From Curtobacterium sp. MCJR17_055 (GTDB lineage Bacteria; Actinomycetota; Actinomycetes; Actinomycetales; Microbacteriaceae): a stretch of 64,000 nt of DNA. This document shows, piece after piece, positions 9,335 through 16,773 of the stretch. The stretch's first letter is position 1; each line of letters starts with the position of its first letter. Location: positions 407,898 through 471,897 of the forward strand of contig NZ_QKLF01000003.1 in the NCBI RefSeq assembly GCF_003224335.1, in the 5' to 3' direction. The position numbers were made by a program, and so were the translations under genes. Under the pieces are notes generated by a model that had not been told where the DNA came from, made no database searches, and saw nothing but the letters and a program-made list of their open reading frames with translations.

Positions 9335-10843
9335 ATGACGCTCGATGCCCCCACCACCACCGCCCCGTCGACGGACGACCCGTCCGCGGACACGATCACG
9401 GTGCTCGACCCCGTGACCGGCGAGGTGGCCTCGGAGACCCGCCGGAGCACGGCGGACGAGGTGCGCGACGCGGTCGCGCGTGCGCGGGCGGCGGCGACGG
9501 GATGGGCCCGGACCGCTCCCGGTGAGCGCGGCGCGGTCCTCCGCGCCGCGGCCGAGCGGCTCCGCGAGCACGCCGACGAGCTCGCCGCGATGAACACCCG
9601 CGAGACCGGCAAGGTCCCGGGCGACGCCCTCGGCGGCGTCGAGGCCGGCATCGACACGCTCATCCAGTACGCCGAGCTCGGCCCGCTGCACCGGGGCGAG
9701 GCGCTCCGCGGGAACCACGGCGCCGCCGACTTCGCCGTCCCGCACCCGCGCGGCGTCGTGCTCGCGCTGACGCCGTGGAACGACCCGGTCGCCGTCGCGT
9801 GCGGGATCCTCGGAGCGGCGATCGTCGCCGGCAACACGGTCGTGCACAAGGGCAGCGAGCGGAGCCCGGGCACGATCGCGCTCCTGAACCGCCTGCTCGC
9901 CGCCGAGCTCCCCGAGGGCGTGCTCGTGGGCGTCGACGGCGACGCGACGACCGGTGAGCAGCTCCTCGCCGAGGACGGCATCGCGGTGTACGCGCACGTC
10001 GGCTCGACGGCGACGGGCGACCGCCTGGCCGAGGCCGCGCTCCGCACCCGCGCGCACGTGATCCGCGAGAACGGTGGCAACGACGCCGCGGTCGTGGACG
10101 CCGACGTCGACCCGGTGTGGGCGGCGGAACAGGTCGCCCTCGGTGCCTTCGCGAACACCGGACAGATCTGCACGAGCGTGGAGCGCGTCTACGTGCACCG
10201 CGACATCGCCGATGAGTTCACCGCCGCCCTGGTGCGCGCCGCGGAGCGGAAGACCGCCTCGGCTGCCGCCGACTTCGGTCCCCTCGTCGACGAGCGTCTG
10301 CGCACGACCGTCCAGGAGCACGTCGACCAGGCCGTCGATGCCGGCGCACGGGTGCTGACGGGCGGCTCGGTGCCGGAGGGCGCCGGCACGTTCTACCCCG
10401 CGACCGTCCTCACCGACTGCACCGACGACATGCTCGTGCTCACCGAGGAGACCTTCGGTCCGATCGCCCCGCTCCGCGTCGTGGACGACATGGCCGAGGG
10501 GCTCCGCCTGGCCGCCGAGGACCGGTACGGCCTGGCCGCGACCGTCCTGACCGGCGACACCGCGACCGCGCTCCGTGCCGCCGCGGAGCTGCCCGTCGGC
10601 ACCGTGAAGATCAACGCCGTGTTCGGCGGCGCACCGGGCGGCAGCGCCGAGCCCCGCGGCGCCTCCGGCTCCGGCTTCGGCTACGGCCCGCACCTGCTCG
10701 ACGAGATGACGACCACCACGGTCGTGCACCTCGAGGCCGCCCCGCGTCGGACGAGCGGCACCGCCGGCACCGCCGACGCCGTCGACCCGGCGACCGCGGG
10801 CAGCCACGACACCGACACCGCCACCGCCGAGGACGTCCGATGA
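9335..10843 (+). CDS. aldehyde dehydrogenase family protein
   Basis: A 502-residue NAD(P)-dependent aldehyde dehydrogenase. It shows LTPWNDPVAVACG, HKGSERSPGTIALLN, the general-base region VIRENGGND (Glu near residue 244) and the nucleophile segment ANTGQICTSVERVYV (Cys near 278). Usual family length. The ATG follows GAGAGGA by six bases. The stop overlaps the ATG of hldE copy 2 (ATGA), so it is co-translated with heptose activation; oxidation of a sugar aldehyde is conceivable but not shown. The C-terminal 45 residues are low-complexity (T/A/D-rich). Confidence 0.9.
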   Translation: MTLDAPTTTAPSTDDPSADTITVLDPVTGEVASETRRSTADEVRDAVARARAAATGWARTAPGERGAVLRAAAERLREHADELAAMNTRETGKVPGDALGGVEAGIDTLIQYAELGPLHRGEALRGNHGAADFAVPHPRGVVLALTPWNDPVAVACGILGAAIVAGNTVVHKGSERSPGTIALLNRLLAAELPEGVLVGVDGDATTGEQLLAEDGIAVYAHVGSTATGDRLAEAALRTRAHVIRENGGNDAAVVDADVDPVWAAEQVALGAFANTGQICTSVERVYVHRDIADEFTAALVRAAERKTASAAADFGPLVDERLRTTVQEHVDQAVDAGARVLTGGSVPEGAGTFYPATVLTDCTDDMLVLTEETFGPIAPLRVVDDMAEGLRLAAEDRYGLAATVLTGDTATALRAAAELPVGTVKINAVFGGAPGGSAEPRGASGSGFGYGPHLLDEMTTTTVVHLEAAPRRTSGTAGTADAVDPATAGSHDTDTATAEDVR

Positions 10844-12450
10844 GCGCCGACGTCCGTTCGGTCCGTCGCGTCGTCGACGCGGTCGCGGCGCAGGAGCCCG
10901 TCGTCGTGGTGGTCGGGGACGTCATCCTCGACCGCTGGACGGTCGGTGCCGCCGAACGGGTCTCGCGCGAGGCCCCCGCGCCCGTCGTCCGGGTCACCGA
11001 GACCATCGCCGTCCCGGGAGGCGCGGCGAACACCGCGGTCAACGCCCGCGCCCTGGGTGCGCGCGTCCGCATGGTCGCCCTGATCGGCGACGACGAGACC
11101 GGGCGGGTCCTGCGTGACCGGCTCGAGGCCGCCGGGGTGGACACGCGCTGGCTCGTCGCGGTCCCGGGTGCGACGACCACCTGCAAGGACCGCATCGTCG
11201 GGGGTGACCGTGTCGTCGTCCGGGTCGACGACCTGGCCGGACCGCCGAGTGCGGCGGACACGGCCCTCCTCGCCGAGGCGACGGCGGCAGCCGTGCGCGG
11301 CACCGCGTCCGGGGACGCCCCCGGGACGGCGACCGACGCCCGTGCGGACACGGTCGTCGTCTGCGACTACGACCTCGGCGTCGACGCCACCGCCATCGTG
11401 CCGGTCCTCGGACAGGACCGCCCCATGACCGTCGTCGTGGACGCCCACGACCTCAGCCGCTGGCAGACCCTTCGTCCGGACCTCGTCACGCCGAACGCCG
11501 GCGAGGCCGCCGCGCTGCTCGGCCGCGACCTCGGGCAGGGCGCCGACCGGGCCACGACCGTGGTCGCCGCACGCGACGAGGTCCTCGCCGTCACCGGCGC
11601 GCGCAACGCGGTCGTCACGCTCGACCGCAACGGGACGGTGCTGCTCGAGGCCGCCGGCGCGGACAGCACGCTGTCGGACGTGCACCGCACGCGTGCCACG
11701 CCGGCGTCCGAGCAGCAGGCGTCCGGCGCCGGCGACACGTTCTGCGCCGCGGCCTCGGTCGCCCTCGCCGTCGGGACCCCGGTCCGCGAGGCCGTCTCCT
11801 TCGCCCAGGCGGCTGCCGACGTCGTGGTGCGCGAGGCCGGGACCTCGGTCTGCACGGCCGATGCGCTCGTGGCCTCGGTGTCCGCACCGGCCGAGACCGT
11901 CGTCGACCACGACGAACTCGCCGCCGCCGTCGAGGAGGCCCGTCGCACCGGGCGCCGCATCGTGTTCACGAACGGCTGCTTCGACGTCGTCCACCGCGGG
12001 CACACCACGTACCTCCGCCAGGCGAGCGAGCTCGGCGACCTGCTCGTCGTCGCACTGAACGACGACGACTCGGTCCGTCGACTGAAGGGTCCGGAGCGGC
12101 CGATCAACACCGCCGAGGACCGCGCCGGCGTCCTCGCCGCGCTGGCCTGCGTCGACCTGGTGACGGTGTTCGCGACCGACACCCCGATCCCGCTCATCGA
12201 GCGCATCCGGCCGGACGTCTACGTCAAGGGCGGCGACTACTCCCCCGAGATGCTCAGCGAGACCGAGGTCGTGCGGGCCCACGGCGGCGAGGTCGTCATG
12301 GTCGACTACGTCGCCGAGCACTCGACGAGCGCCGTCGTCCGTCGCATCCGTGAGACCGCCGCCGGAACCGGCACCGCCGCCGGAACCGGCACCGCCGCCG
12401 GCACCGGCGCGCCGACGGGAGAAGCGACCGCCGTGTCCGGGGACGCATGA
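10840..12450 (+). CDS. hldE: bifunctional heptose kinase / nucleotidyltransferase, copy 2
   Basis: A 536-residue HldE closer to the canonical form than copy 1. The kinase domain has VVGDVILDRWTVG, PGGAANTAVNARALGA and SGAGDTFCAA (near residue 295). The nucleotidyltransferase domain has FTNGCFDVVHRGHTTYLRQA (HxGH near 385), ALNDDDSVRRLKGPERPIN and VYVKGGDY. These are the signatures of ADP-heptose synthase. The last 40 residues are a disordered tail containing three TAAGTG repeats. It overlaps the ALDH upstream and the GT2 downstream by four bases each. Confidence 0.93.
   Translation: MSADVRSVRRVVDAVAAQEPVVVVVGDVILDRWTVGAAERVSREAPAPVVRVTETIAVPGGAANTAVNARALGARVRMVALIGDDETGRVLRDRLEAAGVDTRWLVAVPGATTTCKDRIVGGDRVVVRVDDLAGPPSAADTALLAEATAAAVRGTASGDAPGTATDARADTVVVCDYDLGVDATAIVPVLGQDRPMTVVVDAHDLSRWQTLRPDLVTPNAGEAAALLGRDLGQGADRATTVVAARDEVLAVTGARNAVVTLDRNGTVLLEAAGADSTLSDVHRTRATPASEQQASGAGDTFCAAASVALAVGTPVREAVSFAQAAADVVVREAGTSVCTADALVASVSAPAETVVDHDELAAAVEEARRTGRRIVFTNGCFDVVHRGHTTYLRQASELGDLLVVALNDDDSVRRLKGPERPINTAEDRAGVLAALACVDLVTVFATDTPIPLIERIRPDVYVKGGDYSPEMLSETEVVRAHGGEVVMVDYVAEHSTSAVVRRIRETAAGTGTAAGTGTAAGTGAPTGEATAVSGDA
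12355..12408 (+). repeat. 3 x 18-bp tandem repeat inside hldE tail
   Basis: Copies at 12355-12372, 12373-12390 and 12391-12408; the first two are identical and the third differs by one base. In frame they encode TAAGTG three times. Copy number can change without a frameshift. Confidence 0.9.
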
Positions 12451-13364
12451 CGCGCGGGGCACGGTGGTCCGGCGAGTGGGGTCGCCCGACCGCGGACCCG
12501 GCGGTGGAGAGCACCCCGGTCGACGTCGACGTCCTCGTCCCGACCGTCGGGCGCACGGCGGAGCTCGCCGCGACCCTCGCCGGCCTGGCGGCCCAGACCG
12601 ACGTCGCCTTCCGTCTCGTGCTCAGCGACCAGTCCGCGACGGGTGACGCCGCCGCGCAGCCGGCGATCGCCGCCATGGTCCGCGTCCTGGAGGCCCAGGG
12701 CCGGCCCGTCACGCTGCTCACCCACCCGGAGCGGCGCGGACTCGCCGAGCACCGGCACTTCCTGCTCGCGCACGCCACCGCGGACGCCGTCCTGTTCCTC
12801 GACGACGACGTCTGGCTGGAACCCGGGTCCGTGCACCGGATGCTCGACGCCCTGCGCTCGCTCGGCACCGGCTTCGTCGGGAGCGCGGTCCAGGGGCTGT
12901 CGTACCTCGAGGACCGCCGTCCGCACGAGACGGCACCGTTCGCGCTGTGGGACGGCCCGGTCGTCCCCGAGGTGGTGCGCCGCGGCACGCCCGGGTTCGA
13001 CCGCTGGTCCCTGCACAACGCCGCGAACCTGGTCCACGTCGCGGCCGAGCTCGACGTCGAGCCGGGCGGCTGGTTGCCGTACCGCGTCGCGTGGGTCGGC
13101 GCCTGCGCAATGTACGACCGGGCCGCGCTCGAGGCGGTCGGCGGCTTCGGGTTCTGGGAGACCCTGCCGATCGGACACGCGGGCGAGGACGTGGTCGTCC
13201 AGTGGCGGGTGATGGAGCGCTTCGGCGGCGCCGGCATCGTGCCGTCCGGGGCCGTGCACCTCGAGGCCCCGACCACGGTGACGGACCGCTCCGTCGACGC
13301 GCCGGACGTGGTCTTCGCGCACGAAGCGCACCAGCAGCACGCGGATCAGCACCCGGGCACCTGA
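12447..13364 (+). CDS. glycosyltransferase family 2
   Basis: A 305-residue GT-A enzyme: DVDVLVPTVGRTAELAATLA at the nucleotide site, AVLFLDDDVWLEPGSV with the DxD metal site, and a later VGACAMYDRAALEAVGGF acceptor region followed by GEDVVVQWRVM (the ED motif). Its ATG overlaps the hldE stop. It is the last gene of the ALDH-hldE-GT2 operon and closes the heptose locus. No membrane segments are visible, so it probably acts at the cytoplasmic face. Confidence 0.9.
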   Translation: MTRGARWSGEWGRPTADPAVESTPVDVDVLVPTVGRTAELAATLAGLAAQTDVAFRLVLSDQSATGDAAAQPAIAAMVRVLEAQGRPVTLLTHPERRGLAEHRHFLLAHATADAVLFLDDDVWLEPGSVHRMLDALRSLGTGFVGSAVQGLSYLEDRRPHETAPFALWDGPVVPEVVRRGTPGFDRWSLHNAANLVHVAAELDVEPGGWLPYRVAWVGACAMYDRAALEAVGGFGFWETLPIGHAGEDVVVQWRVMERFGGAGIVPSGAVHLEAPTTVTDRSVDAPDVVFAHEAHQQHADQHPGT

Positions 13365-13480
13365 CCGATCGGGCACGCCACGCCCAGCGCCGCGCGGCTG
13401 CTGACAAGCGGTCGGCCGTGCGGCAGGATCGACGCAGCGGCACGGACGTGGCCGGCGACGACCATGGGAACGAGGACGCG

Positions 13481-14074
13481 ATGGCCACCTTCACACGCGG
13501 GTTCGGCGGACGCCGCCGGGACGCCGACGACAGCCGCATCCCGCCCGGGCAGACGCTGGTGCAGGACTGGCCGGTGCTCTCGGCGGGTGCCACACCCGAG
13601 ATCGAGCCCTCCGAGTGGAGCTTCTCGATCCGCACCGAGTCCGGCCTGCACACCTGGACGTGGGACGAGGTCCGGGCGCTCGGGCTCGAGGACGTCACGG
13701 TCGACATCCACTGCGTCACGCACTGGACGAAGCTCGGCATGGCCTGGCGCGGGGTCCCCCTCGACAAGCTCTTCGCGGACATCGAGACCTCGCTCGACTT
13801 CTGCATGGTGCACAGCTTCGGCGGCTACACGACGAACGTCCCCCTCGACGAACTCCTCGAGGGTCAGGCGTGGATCGCGTTCGAGGCCGACGGCGAGCCC
13901 CTCAGCCCGGAGCACGGCGGTCCGGCCCGGCTGCTCGTGCCGCACCTGTACTTCTGGAAGAGCGCGAAGTGGGTGCGGGGCATCACGATGCACGCCGAGG
14001 ACGAGCCCGGCTTCTGGGAGAACGCCGGCTACAACATGCACGGCGACCCGTGGAAGGAAGAGCGGTACTGGTGA
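13481..14074 (+). CDS. molybdopterin-dependent oxidoreductase (sulfite oxidase-like)
   Basis: A 197-residue protein of the oxidoreductase molybdopterin-binding fold. The core VDIHCVTHWTKLGMAWRGVP carries the cysteine that would ligate molybdenum, and HSFGGYTTNVPL and LLVPHLYFWKSAKWVRGI are typical of the small YedY/MsrP-like enzymes. There is no Tat signal, so it is cytoplasmic. The ATG follows GAGGA by six bases. The stop overlaps the GTG of the flavin reductase, which likely supplies electrons. Confidence 0.92.
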   Translation: MATFTRGFGGRRRDADDSRIPPGQTLVQDWPVLSAGATPEIEPSEWSFSIRTESGLHTWTWDEVRALGLEDVTVDIHCVTHWTKLGMAWRGVPLDKLFADIETSLDFCMVHSFGGYTTNVPLDELLEGQAWIAFEADGEPLSPEHGGPARLLVPHLYFWKSAKWVRGITMHAEDEPGFWENAGYNMHGDPWKEERYW

Positions 14075-14886
14075 CCCTGTCCAGCACCGACGGCGCCCCC
14101 GGCCTGGAGGCACGCACCGGTCCCGTCACGCCGGGCCGTCCGCTCCGCCGCCCGGCGTGGCACCCGGCGACCGTCGCCGCGGTCTCCCCCGAGACCCCGA
14201 ACGCCCGACGGCTGGTGCTCGACGTGCCGTCATGGCCCGGCAACGACCCCGGGCAGCACCTTGACCTGCGGCTGACGGCCGAGGACGGCTACCAGGCCAC
14301 GCGGTCCTACTCCATCGCGTCCTCCGGGGACGGCACGCGCGTGACGCTCGCCGTGGACCGGGTCGAGGACGGCGAGGTGTCCCCGTTCCTCGTCGACGCC
14401 GTCGAGGTCGGTGACGCGCTCGAGGTGCACGGTCCCCTCGGCGGCTGGTTCGTCTGGCGTCCGGGCGCCGACCCGGCGTCCCGCCCGGTGCAGCTCATCG
14501 CCGGCGGGTCCGGCGTCGTGCCGCTCCTGCCGATGGTCGCCGCGCACGCCGACGCCGAGGACCCGACGCCCTTCCGGCTGCTCTACGCCGTCCGCACCCC
14601 GGAGGACGTCTTCTTCCGCGCGGAGCTCGACGCAGCCCTGCGCACCGCAGACCGCGCGCCCTTCGACCTCGACGTCGTGTACAGCCGACGCGCTCCCGAG
14701 GGGTCGACGGCCCCGGTCGGACGACTCACGCGCGACCGGCTCGCGGCCGCCGTCCTGCCGCCGGACGCCGACGCACAGGTCTACGTCTGCGGATCGACGC
14801 CGTTCGTCGAACAGGTCCTGCGCTGGCTCGGGGAACTCGGACACGACACCACCGGGGTGCGTGCGGAACGGTTCGGAGGCTCCTGA
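14071..14886 (+). CDS. FAD-binding ferredoxin-NADP reductase-like oxidoreductase
   Basis: A 271-residue flavoprotein with the FAD motif RSYSIAS, GPLGGWFVW, the NAD(P) motif LIAGGSGVVPLLPM and the C-terminal VYVCGSTPFVEQVLRWL. There is no iron-sulfur motif. It starts at a GTG overlapping the upstream stop and ends at the A of the next ATG. As the middle gene of this trio it probably passes NAD(P)H electrons to the molybdenum enzyme; this is inferred from gene order seen widely in actinobacteria. Confidence 0.92.
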   Translation: MTLSSTDGAPGLEARTGPVTPGRPLRRPAWHPATVAAVSPETPNARRLVLDVPSWPGNDPGQHLDLRLTAEDGYQATRSYSIASSGDGTRVTLAVDRVEDGEVSPFLVDAVEVGDALEVHGPLGGWFVWRPGADPASRPVQLIAGGSGVVPLLPMVAAHADAEDPTPFRLLYAVRTPEDVFFRAELDAALRTADRAPFDLDVVYSRRAPEGSTAPVGRLTRDRLAAAVLPPDADAQVYVCGSTPFVEQVLRWLGELGHDTTGVRAERFGGS

Positions 14887-15137
14887 TGACGATCGTCGAC
14901 GGCAACGCCCTGGCCGGGGACCTCGGCGAGGTGCTCGGGGTCGATGCCACCTCGGCCCGGCTCCGCTGCTCGGGCTGCGACACGACCGGCCGTCTGGCGG
15001 TGACCCGGGTGTACCGGACCGCGATGGGCAGCGTCGCCCGCTGCCGCGGCTGCGACACGGTGCTCGTGACGGTGGTCGACGCAGGGGCGCAGCACTGGGT
15101 CGCCCTCCCCGGCGCGCGAGCCGTCGCGAACGACTGA
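14886..15137 (+). CDS. DUF6510 family zinc-ribbon protein
   Basis: An 83-residue protein with DGNALAGDLGEVLGVD at the N-terminus and two CxxC pairs (Cys28/31 and Cys53/56), which form a zinc-ribbon pattern. It matches the small DUF6510 proteins found next to molybdopterin oxidoreductase and flavin reductase genes. No function is known. It is the last gene of the three-gene operon and is followed by a hairpin. Confidence 0.85.
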   Translation: MTIVDGNALAGDLGEVLGVDATSARLRCSGCDTTGRLAVTRVYRTAMGSVARCRGCDTVLVTVVDAGAQHWVALPGARAVAND

Positions 15138-15165
15138 ACCCCCCGGCCGCCCGGCCGAGGGGTTC
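15136..15165. terminator. hairpin terminator between DUF6510 gene and tRNA-Gly
   Basis: GAACCCC at the left pairs with GGGGTTC at the right around a CCGGCCG/CGGCCG inner stem. It lies at the stop of the DUF6510 gene and also downstream of the minus-strand tRNA-Gly, so it can serve both directions. Confidence 0.75.
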
Positions 15166-15183
15166 ACGTGTCCTGCTGTTCCG

Positions 15184-15255
15184 AGCGGATGACGAGATTC
15201 GAACTCGCGACCCTCACCTTGGCAAGGTGATGCGCTACCACTGCGCCACATCCGC
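15184..15255 (-). tRNA. tRNA-Gly (anticodon GCC)
   Basis: Reverse strand begins GCGGATGTGGCGCAGTGG and folds as a complete cloverleaf: 7-bp acceptor GCGGATG/CATCCGC, loop CTTGCCAAG with anticodon GCC, and T-arm GAGTTCGAATCTC. CCA is not encoded. Its mature sequence is identical to the copy at 26983-27054. A TACAGT hexamer at 15287-15292 (minus) is a likely -10. Confidence 0.97.
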
Positions 15256-15365
15256 ACGCTGCCCACCGGGGTGGCCAACGTCGACAACTGTACCCGACCG
15301 GCGGGGTGATCCGGGCCTCCCGTCCGCGTGTCGGGCGTGCCGGACCTCGGAACGGCCGGTCGGGC

Positions 15366-15371
15366 TAGGGT
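15366..15371 (+). promoter_or_regulatory. -10 element of a leaderless transcript
   Basis: TAGGGT lies seven bases before the GTG at 15379, with no ribosome binding site between them. Transcription would start at or next to the start codon. Confidence 0.5.
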
Positions 15372-15378
15372 CGGACGG

Positions 15379-16761
15379 GTGACGACGACGTTCCGACGCA
15401 GTTCCCCGTCCGCCCTCGGCATCGACGCCGCGGGCATCGACCAGCTCGTCTCCGCGCTCGAGGCCGCGCCCGGCGTGGAGCCGCACAGCCTGATGGTCCT
15501 GCGGCACGGCGAGCTCGCCGCCGGAGGGTGGTGGGCCCCCTTCGCGCCGGACCGGGTGCACCTGCTGTACTCGCTCAGCAAGAGCTTCACCGCGGCCGCC
15601 GTCGGGATCGCCGTCCGCGCCGGACTGGTCGACCTCGACGCGCCCGTGGTCGGTCACTTCCCGGAACTCGACGCCGAGGTCACCGACGAACGGACCCGGC
15701 GGATGCGCGTGCGGCACCTGCTCGCGATGGCGAGCGGCCACCGGAGCGAGACGATCGACCACGCCGAGGCGATCGACCCGACGAACACCGTCCGTGGGTT
15801 CCTGCTCCTGCCTCTCGACGAGGAACCCGGCAGCGTCTTCGCCTACAACCAGCCGTGCACGTACACGCTCGCCGAGATCGTTCGGCGGGCCAGTGGGACG
15901 TCCCTGCTCGAGTACCTGCGGCCGCGGCTCTTCGCCCCCCTCGGCATCGACGACTTCTCGTGGCGCCGCGACGACACCGGCGCGGAACTCGGGTACAGCG
16001 GCGGCTACACGACGACGGACGCGATCGCCGCACTCGGTCAGCTGTACCTGCAGCGCGGCGTGTGGGACGGCGAACGCGTCCTCGACGAGGACTGGATCGA
16101 GCAGGCCACGAGCGTGCAGGTGGTGAACCCGGACGAGGCGGACCCGGACTGGTCGCAGGGGTACGGCTTCCAGTTCTGGATGGCCCGGCACGGCTTCCGC
16201 GGTGACGGTGCCTACGGCCAGTTCTGCGTCGTGCTCCCCGAGTCGGACGTGGTCGTCGCGATGACCGGTCAGAGCACCGACATGCAGGCCGTCCTGGACG
16301 CGGTGTGGGAGCACCTGCTGCCCGCGGTCGACCGCGCGGGTGCAGTGGACTCGGAAGACCGCCTGCGCGCCCGACTCGCCGGGCTCGCGCTGCCGCCGCT
16401 CGTCGGCGAGCCGCTCGGCACCCTGCCCGCCACCCCGCCGTCCTCGCCGGCACCGGTGGACGGCGACTCCGGACTGGAGGCCGTGCACCTGTCCCAGGAC
16501 CCGTCCGGCCACTGGGTGCTCACCCTGGTCGACCCGTCCGGCGAGGTGACGGCTCCTGTCGGCGACGGCGAGTGGCTGGTCGCGGGTGCGACCGCCACGA
16601 GCGGGGCACGCTCCGGGGACGTCGTGTCGGTGGACGTGCGGTTCGTCGAGACACCGCACCTGCTGCACGTCCGCGTCGACCTGGCCGACGGGGCCGTCAC
16701 GGCTGCGTGGGAGACACAGCCGTTGCACGACGGCGTCGCGACGCTGCGTCGGCCGGACTGA
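15379..16761 (+). CDS. serine hydrolase, beta-lactamase class C/DD-peptidase family
   Basis: A 460-residue enzyme with the SxxK nucleophile motif YSLSKSFTAAAVG, the YxN motif region FAYNQPCTYTLAEI and SQGYGFQFWMARHG further on. It has no signal peptide, so it looks cytoplasmic. Beyond about residue 330 it carries an extra beta-rich C-terminal region not needed for catalysis. The start at GTG 15379 is chosen for the leaderless -10 just upstream. The substrate (ester, peptide or lactam) cannot be told from sequence. Confidence 0.88.
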   Translation: MTTTFRRSSPSALGIDAAGIDQLVSALEAAPGVEPHSLMVLRHGELAAGGWWAPFAPDRVHLLYSLSKSFTAAAVGIAVRAGLVDLDAPVVGHFPELDAEVTDERTRRMRVRHLLAMASGHRSETIDHAEAIDPTNTVRGFLLLPLDEEPGSVFAYNQPCTYTLAEIVRRASGTSLLEYLRPRLFAPLGIDDFSWRRDDTGAELGYSGGYTTTDAIAALGQLYLQRGVWDGERVLDEDWIEQATSVQVVNPDEADPDWSQGYGFQFWMARHGFRGDGAYGQFCVVLPESDVVVAMTGQSTDMQAVLDAVWEHLLPAVDRAGAVDSEDRLRARLAGLALPPLVGEPLGTLPATPPSSPAPVDGDSGLEAVHLSQDPSGHWVLTLVDPSGEVTAPVGDGEWLVAGATATSGARSGDVVSVDVRFVETPHLLHVRVDLADGAVTAAWETQPLHDGVATLRRPD

Positions 16762-16773
16762 CCGGCTCCCCGA

